Assembly: GCF_030056795.1 (NCBI RefSeq)
Contig: NZ_JASHKQ010000004.1
Coordinates: 1-64,000 of the forward strand
Direction of reading: 5' to 3'
DNA: 64,000 bases
DNA from: Rhodococcus sp. IEGM 1381
Lineage (GTDB): Bacteria; Actinomycetota; Actinomycetes; Mycobacteriales; Mycobacteriaceae
The notes under the pieces: model-generated
Seen by the model: the letters and a program-made list of their open reading frames with translations, nothing else
The model's database searches: none
What the model was told of the DNA's origin: nothing
Program-made: the position numbers and the translations under genes
Part shown: piece after piece, positions 9,143-18,865 of the stretch
How the letters are laid out: every line of letters starts with the position of its first letter
Position numbering within the stretch: position 1 is the first letter of the stretch

Positions 9143-11602
9143 GTGACCCGTTACATCGATCAGCCCTTGCCGGATGGGCCTGCCGTCCCCGAAAGGCCCG
9201 ACGTTCCCGATCCGACCGGAGTCGACGTCGTGCCCAACGGCGAGACCGGTTCCGGTGACACCGGCCCCGGCGTCGAGTCCACCGTTTCTCCTGATTCTGC
9301 GCCGAACGACGCGCAGGCTCCGTCCGGTACGCGCAATTCGGCACCGGTGCCCACGTCGGCGTCGCGGCGGGTGAGGGCCCGCCTGGCGCGCCGCATCACC
9401 GCCGGACGCAGCGCCGCTGTCAAGCCGGTGCTCGAACCTCTCGTCAGCCTGCATCGCGAGCTCTACCCCAAGGCCGATCTTGCGTTGTTGCAGCGGGCCT
9501 ACGACGTCGCAGACGAGTTGCATGCATCGCAGATGCGGAAGTCCGGCGATCCTTACATCACCCATCCGCTCGCCGTGGCGAACATCTTGGCCGAGTTGGG
9601 CATGGACACCACGACGCTGGTCGCGGCGTTGCTGCACGACACGGTCGAGGACACCGGGTATTCGCTCGCCAAGTTGACCGAGGAATTCGGCGAGGAGGTC
9701 TCCCATCTGGTCGACGGGGTGACCAAACTCGACAAGGTGGTTCTCGGGACAGCGGCCGAAGGCGAGACCATTCGCAAGATGATCATCGCGATGGCGCGAG
9801 ATCCGCGGGTGCTCGTCATCAAGGTGGCAGACCGACTGCACAACATGCGCACCATGCGGTTCCTGCCGCCGGAGAAGCAGGCCCGCAAGGCGAAGGAAAC
9901 GCTGGAAGTCATTGCGCCGCTTGCGCATCGGCTCGGAATGGCTACGGTCAAGTGGGAGCTGGAGGACCTGGCTTTCGCCATCCTGCACCCCAAGAAGTAC
10001 GACGAGATCGTTCGTCTCGTCGCCGATCGGGCGCCATCGCGGGACACTTACCTCGAGAAGGTGCGGGCCGAGATCAACGCGACACTGGCCGCGTCGAGAA
10101 TCAGCGCCGTGGTCGAGGGACGGCCGAAGCACTACTGGTCGATCTACCAGAAGATGATTGTCAAGGGCCGCGATTTCGACGACATCCACGACCTCGTGGG
10201 TGTACGGATTCTGTGCGACGAGATCCGCGACTGCTACGCCGCCGTGGGTGTCGTGCACTCGCTCTGGCAGCCGATGGCCGGTCGCTTCAAGGACTACATC
10301 GCTCAACCGCGCTACGGCGTCTATCAGTCTCTGCACACCACGGTGATCGGACCCGAGGGCAAGCCCCTCGAGGTGCAGATCCGCACACGGGACATGCACC
10401 GGACGGCAGAGTTCGGAATCGCTGCGCACTGGCGATACAAGGAGACCAAGGGCAAGCACTCTCAGGACAACGCCGAGGTCGACGACATGGCGTGGATGCG
10501 CCAACTGCTCGACTGGCAACGTGAAGCAGCCGATCCCGGAGAGTTCCTCGAGTCGCTGCGGTACGACCTCGCGGTCAAGGAGATCTTCGTCTTCACGCCC
10601 AAGGGCGATGTCGTCACCTTACCGGCCGGTTCGTGTCCGGTGGACTTCGCCTACGCGGTACACACCGAGGTCGGCCACCGCTGCATCGGCGCACGGGTCA
10701 ACGGTCGACTGGTCGCACTCGAACGCACCCTGGACAACGGTGAAGTGGTCGAGGTGTTCACCTCCAAGGCCGCGACCGCCGGACCGAGCCGGGACTGGCA
10801 GGGATTCGTGGCATCGCCGCGAGCGAAGACCAAAATTCGACAGTGGTTCGCGAAGGAGCGCCGCGAGGAAGCACTCGAGGCCGGCAAGGACGCAATCGCG
10901 AAGGAGGTGCGCCGAGGCGGACTGCCGTTGCAGCGGTTGATGAATGCGGAATCGATGTCGGGCATCGCGCACGAACTGCGGTACGTCGATGTCTCGGCGC
11001 TCTACACGGCGGTCGGCGAGAATCACGTGTCCGCTCGGCACGTGGTGCAGCGTTTGGTCGCTCATCTCGGGGGTGTCGGCGATGTCGAGGAAGAACTCGC
11101 CGAGCGGTCGACTCCGTCGACTATTCCGACGCGGCCTCGCCAGGTCGGCGATGCCGGGGTGTTGGTCACCGGTGCGGACGGTGTCGTCGCGAAACTAGCG
11201 AAGTGCTGTACTCCGGTGCCCGGAGACGAGATCCTGGGATTCGTCACCCGCGGCGGTTCGGTCAGCGTGCATCGCACCGATTGCACCAACGCCCGCTCAC
11301 TCGAGGAGCAATCCGAGCGGTTCATCGAGGTTCAGTGGGCGCCGTCGGCGTCCTCGGTGTTCCTGGTGGCCATTCAGATCGAGGCACTCGACCGCCACCG
11401 ACTGCTCTCCGATGTGACCAAGGCGCTGGCCGACGAGAAGGTCAACATCCTCTCGGCATCCGTCGCCACGTCGGGAGACAGGGTTGCGATCAGTAAATTC
11501 ACGTTCGAAATGGGTGATCCGAAGCATCTCGGTCACGTGCTGAACGTGGTCCGTAATGTCGAGGGCGTCTACGACGTCTACCGGCTGACATCGGCCGCCT
11601 GA
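9143..11602 (+). CDS. relA: Bifunctional (p)ppGpp synthetase/hydrolase, RelA/SpoT type
   Basis: Makes and degrades the stringent-response alarmone (p)ppGpp. Domains in order: a disordered Pro/Gly-rich N-terminus of about 75 residues; the HD hydrolase domain (catalytic His-Asp at 165-166, LLHDTVEDT); the synthetase domain ([24 protein letters not shown]); TGS domain ([15 protein letters not shown]); and a C-terminal ACT domain. Both catalytic halves look intact, so this is the single bifunctional Rel of actinobacteria. The GTG at 9143 has AGGAGG (9129-9134) eight bases upstream. An ATG at 9098 is in frame, but no comparable ribosome binding site is evident before it. A terminator shared with the convergent cyclophilin gene follows. 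Confidence 0.96.
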   Translation: MTRYIDQPLPDGPAVPERPDVPDPTGVDVVPNGETGSGDTGPGVESTVSPDSAPNDAQAPSGTRNSAPVPTSASRRVRARLARRITAGRSAAVKPVLEPLVSLHRELYPKADLALLQRAYDVADELHASQMRKSGDPYITHPLAVANILAELGMDTTTLVAALLHDTVEDTGYSLAKLTEEFGEEVSHLVDGVTKLDKVVLGTAAEGETIRKMIIAMARDPRVLVIKVADRLHNMRTMRFLPPEKQARKAKETLEVIAPLAHRLGMATVKWELEDLAFAILHPKKYDEIVRLVADRAPSRDTYLEKVRAEINATLAASRISAVVEGRPKHYWSIYQKMIVKGRDFDDIHDLVGVRILCDEIRDCYAAVGVVHSLWQPMAGRFKDYIAQPRYGVYQSLHTTVIGPEGKPLEVQIRTRDMHRTAEFGIAAHWRYKETKGKHSQDNAEVDDMAWMRQLLDWQREAADPGEFLESLRYDLAVKEIFVFTPKGDVVTLPAGSCPVDFAYAVHTEVGHRCIGARVNGRLVALERTLDNGEVVEVFTSKAATAGPSRDWQGFVASPRAKTKIRQWFAKERREEALEAGKDAIAKEVRRGGLPLQRLMNAESMSGIAHELRYVDVSALYTAVGENHVSARHVVQRLVAHLGGVGDVEEELAERSTPSTIPTRPRQVGDAGVLVTGADGVVAKLAKCCTPVPGDEILGFVTRGGSVSVHRTDCTNARSLEEQSERFIEVQWAPSASSVFLVAIQIEALDRHRLLSDVTKALADEKVNILSASVATSGDRVAISKFTFEMGDPKHLGHVLNVVRNVEGVYDVYRLTSAA

Positions 11603-11617
11603 GCGGTCCCGACAACG

Positions 11618-11656
11618 ACGAGAGGGTGAGCAGAGATTCTCTGCTCACCCTCTCGT
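11618..11656. terminator. Bidirectional terminator between relA and the cyclophilin genes
   Basis: Near-perfect palindrome: arms 11618-11636 and 11638-11656 are exact reverse complements (core GAGAGGGTGAGCAGAG) with almost no spacer. It is followed on the plus side by the T-rich ATTTCTT. It lies 15 bases after the relA stop and 12 bases beyond the 3' end of the minus-strand gene, so it can terminate both. Confidence 0.9.
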
Positions 11657-11668
11657 ATTTCTTATGAT

Positions 11669-12472
11669 CTACGCCGCCGTTGCCGACTCCAGGATCACCG
11701 GGTTCGCAGGCGCGCCGTCCTCGGAGCCTCCGGTCACCCCTCCCGCCGCGATGGCGTCGAGGGTGGCCAGTCCGCTCTCGGAGATGGTCCCGAACACCGT
11801 GTACTGCGGCGGCAGCACAGAATCGGCGTACACCAGGAAGAACTGGCTGCCGTTGGTGTCCGGGCCGGCATTGGCCATCGCGAGCGTCCCGCGGGGGTAG
11901 ACCACCGGATTCTCGGCCTGCGCGGGGTCGCCGGTGTACGCCGTCGTGGGGTACTCGTTGGCGAAGCTGTATCCGGGTCCGCCCCGACCGGATCCCGAAG
12001 GATCGCCGCACTGGAGCACCTCGAGGCCCGGCGACGTCGTCAACCGGTGGCAGGGAGAGCCGTCGAAGTATCCCTGCTGGGCAAGGCTGACGACACTGTT
12101 GACCGTGCACGGTGCCTGCGTCCGGTCCAGCGTGATGTCGATCGGTCCCTGGCTGGTGGCCAGTGTCACGTCGACGGTTCCGTACACATCGACGGTGTCG
12201 ACGGGCGGCGGATTCACCTCTTTCGCTGCCGGGGTCTCGGCAGGATAGGAGCAGGACACCGTGTCGGTCGTCGGCTGCGGCACGGCCGGCAACGCACCGA
12301 AACGAGACAGGTCCAACGCCGGCCGCTGTGTTGTCGTTGCCGCCGACGTCGATGACGTCGGCGACGAGGTGGCCGCTGCAGGCTGGGCCGCGGGCTCGGC
12401 CGAACTGGAGCAGCCGGCCAGCACCAACGCGGTAGCCGAGAGCCCGATCAGGAGGGCAGAGGTGCGGTTCAC
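11669..12472 (-). CDS. Cyclophilin-type peptidyl-prolyl isomerase, lipoprotein
   Basis: Extracytoplasmic proline isomerase that probably helps exported proteins fold. A lipoprotein signal ends in LAGC (Cys21), followed by a Ser/Thr/Ala-rich tether and a cyclophilin domain from about residue 90. Cyclophilin signatures present are CHRLTT, GGPGYSFANEY, RGTLAMANAGPDTNGSQFFLVY and YTVFGTI. Paired cysteines (CSYP, APCTVNS, PCHR, LQCGD) may form disulfides outside the membrane. The GTG start overlaps the stop of the upstream cyclophilin gene by four bases, so the two are co-translated. The close similarity of the two products suggests tandem duplication. Confidence 0.9.
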   Translation of the reverse strand: MNRTSALLIGLSATALVLAGCSSSAEPAAQPAAATSSPTSSTSAATTTQRPALDLSRFGALPAVPQPTTDTVSCSYPAETPAAKEVNPPPVDTVDVYGTVDVTLATSQGPIDITLDRTQAPCTVNSVVSLAQQGYFDGSPCHRLTTSPGLEVLQCGDPSGSGRGGPGYSFANEYPTTAYTGDPAQAENPVVYPRGTLAMANAGPDTNGSQFFLVYADSVLPPQYTVFGTISESGLATLDAIAAGGVTGGSEDGAPANPVILESATAA

Positions 12473-13332
12473 AGGTCGCTCTGCATGGTCGTGATGTCGA
12501 CCGGCTCGGCGGGCGCCCCGTCGGATGCGCCGCCCTGCACTCCCTTGGCCGCGATGGCGTCGAGGGTGGCGAGGCCGGTTTCGTCGATCGTGCCGAACGC
12601 AGTGTAGGCCGGCGGCAGTTCCGAATCTCCGTAGACGAGGAAGAACTGGCTGCCGTTGGTTCCCGGGCCTGCATTGGCCATGGCCAGCGTGCCGCGCGGG
12701 TACGCAATCGGTGTCTGCGCGGCGGGATCGCCCTCGGCGAAGGTGTCGGTGGGGAACTCGTCCGCGAACTGGTACCCCGGTCCACCGCTTCCGGTGCCCG
12801 TGGGATCGCCGCACTGCAGCACCGCAAGACCGGCACCGGTGGTGAGTCGATGACAGGTGGTGCCGTCGAAGTAACCCTGGTTGGCGAGCGAGACGAAACT
12901 GTTCACCGTGCACGGCGACTCGGGATTGTTCAGAGTCAAACCGATATTGCCCTGGGTCGTGGTCATGCTGTAGCTCAGCGGCTCGTCGCTGGTGGGGACG
13001 TTGTCGGTGCGCGGGGGAGTGTTCTCCTTGGCTGCAGGCTGTGCCGCAGCGGGATAGGAGCAGTTCACCGTCTCGGGCAGGGGCTCGGTACGTCCCGCCG
13101 CGATGAGGGAGTCGGCGGGCGCCGACGTCGTCGATTCCTGAGCGGTACTCGCATCGTCGTCACCGCGGGTCACCACGTACACGACCGAGACGACGGCCAC
13201 GACTGCGACGACACCGAGAATCGAACCTGCAATCGTCAATTGCTTACGACGCCGTGCTCGCTCCGCGCGGCGTACGAGTTGGCGTTCGAGCTTTCGTTTG
13301 GCAGCCTCGCGCCGTTGCTCGTTGCTGGGCAA
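12469..13332 (-). CDS. Membrane-anchored cyclophilin-type peptidyl-prolyl isomerase (PpiB/Rv2582-like)
   Basis: First gene of a two-gene cyclophilin operon. The product has a basic, charged N-terminus (about residues 7-31, RRAERARRRK), one membrane helix at about 33-54, a linker and an external cyclophilin domain from about residue 120 with CHRLTTGAG, GGPGYQFADEF and NAGPGTNGSQFFLVY. The organisation matches M. tuberculosis Rv2582. The TTG at 13332 is chosen because GGGAGG (13341-13346 on the plus-strand numbering) sits eight bases upstream and the product then begins exactly at the family-conserved PSNEQRREAAKRKLERQ. The frame stays open further upstream without a comparable ribosome binding site. 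Confidence 0.9.
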   Translation of the reverse strand: MPSNEQRREAAKRKLERQLVRRAERARRRKQLTIAGSILGVVAVVAVVSVVYVVTRGDDDASTAQESTTSAPADSLIAAGRTEPLPETVNCSYPAAAQPAAKENTPPRTDNVPTSDEPLSYSMTTTQGNIGLTLNNPESPCTVNSFVSLANQGYFDGTTCHRLTTGAGLAVLQCGDPTGTGSGGPGYQFADEFPTDTFAEGDPAAQTPIAYPRGTLAMANAGPGTNGSQFFLVYGDSELPPAYTAFGTIDETGLATLDAIAAKGVQGGASDGAPAEPVDITTMQSDL

Positions 13333-13524
13333 TTCGTGTTCCTCCCGCTTGTCCGAAAATCGACCTCGCCCGCTCGATGCACGGACCGATCGTGTGGTAA
13401 CAGGCCGAAAATCGACCAACGCGAGTGTGCCATCACTGCCTGAGAGCATGCTGGGGGGACCCGATCGGGACGGCCCCACTAAGCTTGTTCGGTACTTCGG
13501 CCTCAGCCTTTAGGAGCGATTGGT

Positions 13525-14217
13525 TTGCTCGTCACCGGATTCCCCGCAGGCATGTTTCAGACAAATTGTTACATCCTGGCGCAGGACGACGCGTCCGAGT
13601 GCGTCGTCGTCGATCCCGGTCAGGACGCCGCGGATCCGCTGATCGATTTTCTGACGCGATCCTCGCTCACTCCCACCGCAGTGCTGCTCACGCACGGCCA
13701 CCTCGACCACACGTGGTCGGTCGAGCCGATCTGCGAAAAGTACGGCATTGCTGCGTACATCGCACCCGAAGATCGATACATGCTGTCGGACCCGATCAAG
13801 GGAACGGGTCCAGCGTTGGCTGCCGTGCTGGGTGACATCGAGTTTCGCGAACCGGCCGAGGTGATCGAACTCGCCGACGGCGAGCAGCTGGATCTCGCCG
13901 GAATCGAGTTCTCGGTGGTGCACACGCCCGGTCACACCCAGGGTTCGGTGGTGTTTCTCGTTCGGGCCGACGGGCCGGACGGTGCGGTTCCGTTGGCGCT
14001 GACCGGAGACACCCTCTTCGCGGGGTCGATCGGCAGGACGGATCTACCCGGCGGTGATCACGATCAACTACTGCGGTCCATCGCGACCCGGTTGCTGCCG
14101 CTCGGTGACGACACCGTGGTACTGCCCGGACACGGCGGCCAGAGTTCGATCGGCCAGGAACGTGCGTCCAATCCGTTCCTCGTTGGACTCGGCGACCCTG
14201 AGCAAGGGAAGCTGTGA
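13525..14217 (+). CDS. Metallo-beta-lactamase-fold hydrolase (glyoxalase II-like)
   Basis: Predicted zinc hydrolase of the glyoxalase II-like subgroup. The metal motif THGHLDH gives His57, His59, Asp61 and His62; later ligands are in [15 protein letters not shown] and PGHGG. The 230-residue protein lacks the extra C-terminal helical domain of true glyoxalase II, so the substrate is unknown. It corresponds in position to Rv2581c, upstream of hisS. TTG start with TAGGAG eight bases upstream. The stop overlaps the hisS start by four bases. Because the upstream cyclophilin operon is divergent, the 192-base gap must hold promoters for both; no clear elements were identified. Confidence 0.88.
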   Translation: MLVTGFPAGMFQTNCYILAQDDASECVVVDPGQDAADPLIDFLTRSSLTPTAVLLTHGHLDHTWSVEPICEKYGIAAYIAPEDRYMLSDPIKGTGPALAAVLGDIEFREPAEVIELADGEQLDLAGIEFSVVHTPGHTQGSVVFLVRADGPDGAVPLALTGDTLFAGSIGRTDLPGGDHDQLLRSIATRLLPLGDDTVVLPGHGGQSSIGQERASNPFLVGLGDPEQGKL

Positions 14218-15491
14218 GCGTGAGCAAGCCGACCACCTTTTCTGCGCCCAAGGGTATTCCCGACTACTTTCCCCCCAACTCGGCCGAGTTCGTCGCCGTG
14301 CGAGAGGGGTTGCTCGACGCCGCCCGCAACGCCGGCTACGGACATATCGAACTCCCGATCTTCGAGGACACCGGGCTGTTCGCCCGCGGCGTCGGAGAGT
14401 CGACCGATGTGGTGAGCAAGGAGATGTACACGTTCGCCGATCGCGGAGATCGGTCGGTGACCCTGCGTCCAGAGGGCACCGCTGGGGTCATGCGTGCGGT
14501 GATCGAGCACGGATTGGATCGGGGCGCGCTTCCGGTGAAGTTGGCCTACGCCGGGCCGTTCTTCCGTTACGAGCGCCCGCAGGCCGGGCGGTATCGGCAG
14601 CTGCAGCAGGTTGGTGTCGAAGCGATCGGCATCGACGACCCGGCATTGGACGCCGAGGTCATCGCCGTGGCCGACGCCGGTTTTCGAGCTCTCGGGCTCA
14701 CCGGTTTCCGTCTGGAAATCACCTCGCTCGGTGACGATACCTGCCGCCCTCAGTATCGAGAGTTGTTGCAGCAGTTTCTCTTTGCGCTTCCGTTGGACGA
14801 GGACACGCGTCGACGCGCCGAGATCAACCCGCTGCGGGTTCTCGACGACAAGCGGCCGGAGGTGCGCGAGATGACCGCGGACGCGCCGTTGATGCTCGAT
14901 CACCTCTCCGATTCGGCCAAAGAACACTTCGACGAGGTGCTGGCGTATCTGGACGTGATGAACGTTCCGTATCTGGTGAACCCGCGGATGGTGCGCGGGC
15001 TGGACTATTACACCAAGACCACATTCGAGTTCGTGCACGACGGGCTGGGGGCGCAATCCGGCATCGGCGGCGGCGGCCGCTACGACGGGCTGATGGAACA
15101 GCTGGGCGGGCAAGCGCTGTCGGGTATCGGATTCGGGCTCGGCGTCGATCGCACCGTCCTCGCCCTGGCCGCCGAGGGAAAGACTGCGGGGGCCACGTCT
15201 CGGTGTCAGGTGTTCGGCATCCCGATGGGTGCCGCTGCCAAACTGGCGATCGTCGATATCGCCGCGCAACTACGCGAACGGGGTATCGCCGTGGACATGG
15301 CATACGGAAGTCGCGGCATCAAAGGAGCGATGAAGGCAGCCGATCGATCGGGTGCCCGATACGCGCTGGTGCTGGGCGATCAAGAACTGTCAGCGGAATC
15401 GATTGTGGTGAAAGACCTCTCGAACGGCGAGCAGAGCACCGTCGAGTTGGCCGACGTGGTCGACGCCCTCGGGGCCCGTCTTGCCCGGTGA
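14214..15491 (+). CDS. hisS: Histidyl-tRNA synthetase
   Basis: Charges tRNA-His; class II synthetase. Seen are APKGIPDY near the start, motif 2 ([14 protein letters not shown]), the histidine-A region [12 protein letters not shown], the GGGRYDGL loop, motif 3 ([10 protein letters not shown]) and a C-terminal anticodon-binding domain of about 90 residues. Length 425 residues is normal. The GTG at 14214 overlaps the hydrolase stop (GTGA); a second GTG two codons on is an alternative. Translational coupling with the upstream hydrolase is likely. Confidence 0.96.
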   Translation: MSVSKPTTFSAPKGIPDYFPPNSAEFVAVREGLLDAARNAGYGHIELPIFEDTGLFARGVGESTDVVSKEMYTFADRGDRSVTLRPEGTAGVMRAVIEHGLDRGALPVKLAYAGPFFRYERPQAGRYRQLQQVGVEAIGIDDPALDAEVIAVADAGFRALGLTGFRLEITSLGDDTCRPQYRELLQQFLFALPLDEDTRRRAEINPLRVLDDKRPEVREMTADAPLMLDHLSDSAKEHFDEVLAYLDVMNVPYLVNPRMVRGLDYYTKTTFEFVHDGLGAQSGIGGGGRYDGLMEQLGGQALSGIGFGLGVDRTVLALAAEGKTAGATSRCQVFGIPMGAAAKLAIVDIAAQLRERGIAVDMAYGSRGIKGAMKAADRSGARYALVLGDQELSAESIVVKDLSNGEQSTVELADVVDALGARLAR

Positions 15492-16134
15492 TTCCGGGCC
15501 CGGTGACCCGCGGCGCGCCGCGGGTTCGGTAGCCCTCGATCTGGTTTCCGCAGAGTTCCTGGCCCCGCGCCTACGAAAAATCGCGGTCGGTTCGGTGGCG
15601 ATCGGAATCGTGCTCGCCGTCGTACTCGCACTGGTTGTGCCGGTGTGGGTGGCAGTCCTCGTCGGAGTGGTGGTCGGTGGACCGGCCGCGGTGTCCGGCT
15701 GGCTCGGCCTGCGGCGCCGGGTGTGGCTCGACGGTCCCCAGCTGTGCGCGCGTGGGGTGCGTACCCGCCGATTGCAGATGCCGGAAGTGGTGACGGCCGA
15801 GCTGACGATTCGCACGGCCGGAATCGATCAGATCTCGTTGCGGCTCTACGACGGCCGCACTCGCGTAGTGCTACCACTGGCGCTGTACACCAAAGGTGGC
15901 GGTCGTGAACTGCCGATCCTCGCCCTGCGCACCCTCGCCGATTCGCTGTGGACCACCGAGCTCGTCCCTGCGGCGGCCATCGCGTCGGTCCTGGTGGACC
16001 AGCTACGGGCCGAGGCGCGTGACGCCGGACTCGACGAACGGCCCCTCTACCGAGCGATCGAACTGGTTCGCAGTAAGGGCCGCACTCCGCATGCGACGCT
16101 GACCGACCACGAGGTCGCACAACTGCTCCGATGA
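15481..16134 (+). CDS. Conserved hypothetical membrane protein
   Basis: Function not recognised. The 217-residue product has a hydrophobic hairpin of two membrane helices (about residues 34-56 and 58-80), then a soluble domain of about 130 residues with a beta-rich pattern ([28 protein letters not shown]), resembling small PH-like actinobacterial membrane proteins; that resemblance is only a guess. The only early in-frame start is TTG at 15481, which overlaps hisS by 11 bases, so it is probably coupled to hisS. Codon use and GC match the neighbours. Confidence 0.65.
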   Translation: MPGDSGPGDPRRAAGSVALDLVSAEFLAPRLRKIAVGSVAIGIVLAVVLALVVPVWVAVLVGVVVGGPAAVSGWLGLRRRVWLDGPQLCARGVRTRRLQMPEVVTAELTIRTAGIDQISLRLYDGRTRVVLPLALYTKGGGRELPILALRTLADSLWTTELVPAAAIASVLVDQLRAEARDAGLDERPLYRAIELVRSKGRTPHATLTDHEVAQLLR

Positions 16135-16145
16135 GCGAATGGGTC

Positions 16146-16616
16146 TCAGGTCACCAGGAACGCGTCGAGGACCACGGCCTCGGCCGATCGTGAGCCGGAA
16201 GTGACGACCAGCGCACGGTTGAGGTACGTGAACTTCGGAACAGCCGTCGACACTCGCAACGTGCCACGGAAGTAGTAGGTCGCGGGGTCGACTTCCCGGT
16301 CGGGATCGTCGAGCGCGTCGATGACCTCGGCCGGGCCGAACTGAACCCCGCGATAGTCGAGCGAAAGGTAACCGCCGGTTGCCAATTCGAGGACGAGATC
16401 ACTGCTGAACTCGGTGCATCCGTCGGGTCGGGTGACGCTGACGACGGTCGATCGAGCCGCCAGAGTGCCCTCGATGTCCGGGCCGGGGGCGGCCCCGCCG
16501 AGGACGGTGGTGACGACTCGGTCGCCTTCGGGCACCGACCCGATCTCGATGGCCGGGCCCAGTGTGAGTCCCAGGCGCAGAATGGGTTCGAGGGTCGGTG
16601 TGTTCGGGGCGGTCAC
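16146..16616 (-). CDS. DUF3237-family protein
   Basis: Small cytoplasmic protein (156 residues) of the DUF3237 family, predicted beta-barrel of unknown function. Family features are the closing pattern DPATYYFRGTLRVST-like and the final LNRALVVTSG stretch, which matches the usual ending of these proteins. GTG start with AGGAG (on the minus strand) about 10 bases upstream. It lies divergently from the SOS-box-controlled radical-SAM gene, sharing a 126-base intergenic region, and converges on the small membrane gene with 11 bases between stops. Confidence 0.75.
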   Translation of the reverse strand: MTAPNTPTLEPILRLGLTLGPAIEIGSVPEGDRVVTTVLGGAAPGPDIEGTLAARSTVVSVTRPDGCTEFSSDLVLELATGGYLSLDYRGVQFGPAEVIDALDDPDREVDPATYYFRGTLRVSTAVPKFTYLNRALVVTSGSRSAEAVVLDAFLVT

Positions 16617-16707
16617 GTGCGGTGCACTCCTAGGATCGACTTCAGGCCCTACGCTATCGCTTGTCGGCTGCCGGATCCGAGCGGGGATGCGGGGAACGGT
16701 ACCGACC

Positions 16708-16736
16708 TTGACACCGCATAGAACAAATGTTCGACT
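16708..16736 (+). promoter_or_regulatory. SOS box within a promoter upstream of the radical-SAM gene
   Basis: TAGAACAAATGTTCGA (16719-16734) matches the actinobacterial LexA box TCGAAC-N4-GTTCGA with one mismatch. A perfect -35 hexamer TTGACA lies at 16708-16713, and 17 bases on is a weak -10 (TCGACT, 16731-16736), so the LexA site fills the spacer. It ends eight bases before the ATG at 16743. The M. tuberculosis counterpart Rv2578c is a known LexA target; here control is inferred from the site. Confidence 0.8.
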
Positions 16737-16742
16737 GTGTGC

Positions 16743-17771
16743 ATGCGATGGGCCGGTCAGACTCTCGATGCCGCGGACGACGGCGCGCTACCGGGACTCG
16801 AACGGTCCGGGCTCGTCCGCAGCGTGCAGACCCCGGAGTTCGAGGGAATTACCTTCCACGAGGTGCTGTGCAAGAGTGCGCTGAACGAGGTTCCGGGTGA
16901 ATCGCAGGTGCCGTTCTCGTGGACCGTCAATCCGATGCGGGGATGTTCGCATGCGTGCCGGTACTGCTTCGCCAGGCCGACACACGAATACCTGGACCTC
17001 GATTCCGGGAACGACTTCGACTCGCAGATCGTCGTCAAGACGAATGTTGCGGCAGTCCTACGTAAAGAGCTCGCACGTCGATCCTGGAAGCGGGAGCCGG
17101 TGGCGCTCGGGACGAACACCGATCCCTATCAGCGCGCCGAGGGACGATACCGGTTGATGCCCGGCATCATTCGGGCGTTGACAGAGTCTGGTACGCCGTT
17201 CTCGATCCTGACCAAGGGGACGCTCTTGCGACGGGACCTGCCGCTGCTGACACTGGCCGCCCAGAAGGTCGACATACACGTGAGCATCAGTCTGGCGATC
17301 CACGATGCAGATTTGCAGAAGCAGCTCGAACCCGGAACACCCAGTCCGCGAGCACGATTGGACCTCATCCGCGCCGTACGGGATGCGGGGCTCGACTGCG
17401 GTGTGCTCGTGGCACCGGTCATTCCGTTTCTCACCGACGGAGCCAAACAACTCGACGGGCTGATCGCTGCACTGGCCGAGGCCGGCGCGACGACCGTGAC
17501 GGCGCTGCCGATGCATCTTCGATCCAGCACCAAGGACTGGTACATGAGCTGGCTGGTGAAGGAGCACCCGGCGTTGGTACGCAGATACCGCCAGCTCTAC
17601 GGACATGGGGCGTACGTGACTGCCGATTACAAGCAGTGGCTGAAAGCGAGAATCGATCCACTGCTCGACACCTACGGTTTCGCTGCAGAACAGACCCGCT
17701 CGTTGCCCGCGAACGAGCCTGTCGAACCCCGAGAACTGGCGACCTCGGGACCGGCACTCACTCTGTTCTGA
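16743..17771 (+). CDS. Radical SAM protein, Rv2578c/SplB-like
   Basis: Radical S-adenosylmethionine protein of the Rv2578c type, often annotated as spore photoproduct lyase-like; its substrate in non-sporulating actinobacteria is unknown. The iron-sulfur motif CSHACRYC gives Cys68, Cys72 and Cys75, followed by the TIM-barrel segments GTNTDPYQRAEG and SILTKGTLLLR-like. 342 residues. The ATG at 16743 matches the MRWAGQ beginning of homologues; a GTG two codons upstream is possible. The SOS box directly upstream points to induction by DNA damage and so a role in repair or damage tolerance. It converges on the metallopeptidase gene with nine bases between stops. Confidence 0.87.
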   Translation: MRWAGQTLDAADDGALPGLERSGLVRSVQTPEFEGITFHEVLCKSALNEVPGESQVPFSWTVNPMRGCSHACRYCFARPTHEYLDLDSGNDFDSQIVVKTNVAAVLRKELARRSWKREPVALGTNTDPYQRAEGRYRLMPGIIRALTESGTPFSILTKGTLLRRDLPLLTLAAQKVDIHVSISLAIHDADLQKQLEPGTPSPRARLDLIRAVRDAGLDCGVLVAPVIPFLTDGAKQLDGLIAALAEAGATTVTALPMHLRSSTKDWYMSWLVKEHPALVRRYRQLYGHGAYVTADYKQWLKARIDPLLDTYGFAAEQTRSLPANEPVEPRELATSGPALTLF

Positions 17772-17780
17772 GTGGTGCGA

Positions 17781-18695
17781 TCAGGGGTTGTTCAGGTCGC
17801 GCGCCGAGAAAGTGTCGCAGGCCGCCACCTGTCCGGTCTCGTACCCGGCGGTGAACCACGCCTGTCGCTGGGCTGACGAGCCGTGTGTCCAGCCTTCGGG
17901 GTTGACGCGGCCGGTCGAGGCCTGCTGAATTCGGTCGTCGCCCACCGACGACGCGGCCGACAGGGCGTCGTTTATGTCGGTGGTAGTCAGCGGTTCGAGA
18001 AACGCCACACCTGCCTTCGGGTCGACGGGGTCGGCTGCGTAGTGCGCCCAGATTCCCGCGTAGCAGTCGGCCTGCAACTCCACTTTGACACCACCGGACT
18101 CGGGTCCCTGCGGATCGGCCTGCGCGCGTCCGATGTCGCCCAGCTGGTTTTGCAGGTGGTGGCCGAACTCGTGCGCCACCACGTACTCCTGTGCGAGGGG
18201 TCCGCCACTGGAACCGAATTGATCGACGAGAACCTGGAAGAAGCTCGTGTCGAAGTATGCGGTGGAATCGGCCGGGCAGTAGAACGGACCGACGGCGCTG
18301 GTGGCGTTGCCGCAGCCGGTGTTCGTCGCGCCGGAGAACAACCGCACTTCAGGCTGCACGTACGCGACACCGGTCTGCGACTGCAGTTGGGACTCCCACA
18401 CGGTATCCAGGCTCGCCACCGTGAAATCGACTCGGCAGTCGACACTGCTGTTCGCCTCTGCCAGGTCGCAGTCGAGCGTTCCCGATGACCCGGAGTCGTT
18501 CTGCCCGGCGGAACTGTCGCCGCCGCTGATCTGGTTCAGGATGGCTCCCGGATCGCCGCCGAACAGCAGGGCGAGGACGATGATGACCAAGCCACCCGCT
18601 CCGCCACCGATGGCCAACTTCCCCCGTCCGCCGCCCCCGCCGCCGCCGACCGAGACTCGGCCCGGTTCCGATTGCGAGCCTTCTCTGAACGTCAT
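17781..18695 (-). CDS. YpfJ-family putative neutral zinc metallopeptidase
   Basis: Predicted membrane-anchored zinc peptidase facing outward. A glycine-rich N-terminus (about residues 17-35) and one membrane helix (about 27-46) are followed by a Gly/Ser linker and the peptidase domain. The zinc site HEFGHH holds His175, Glu176 and His179, and the likely third ligand lies in VELQADCYAGIW, as in the YpfJ family. The ATG at 18695 is used because GGAGGGG precedes it on the minus strand; the frame stays open six codons further upstream. It is divergent from aspS, sharing a 170-base region. Confidence 0.88.
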   Translation of the reverse strand: MTFREGSQSEPGRVSVGGGGGGGRGKLAIGGGAGGLVIIVLALLFGGDPGAILNQISGGDSSAGQNDSGSSGTLDCDLAEANSSVDCRVDFTVASLDTVWESQLQSQTGVAYVQPEVRLFSGATNTGCGNATSAVGPFYCPADSTAYFDTSFFQVLVDQFGSSGGPLAQEYVVAHEFGHHLQNQLGDIGRAQADPQGPESGGVKVELQADCYAGIWAHYAADPVDPKAGVAFLEPLTTTDINDALSAASSVGDDRIQQASTGRVNPEGWTHGSSAQRQAWFTAGYETGQVAACDTFSARDLNNP

Positions 18696-18812
18696 GACCG
18701 AGTTCCCCTCCACCGAGCCAGCATCTTCAGATGCGAACCGATACCGCCACTGTCGGCCTTAGCTTCGCATGCCGGGACGGCATCTCGTTTCCTTCTACGG
18801 TGATGTGCTCCG

Positions 18813-18818
18813 TAGGAT
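18813..18818 (+). promoter_or_regulatory. Possible -10 element of the aspS promoter
   Basis: TAGGAT fits the actinobacterial sigma-A -10 pattern TANNNT and lies 48 bases before the aspS start, inside the 170-base divergent region shared with the zinc-peptidase gene. No convincing -35 is visible. Confidence 0.3.
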
Positions 18819-18865
18819 CGGTGAGCGAAGAACACGATCAGCGGATTTTTCTCGAAAGGACACCC

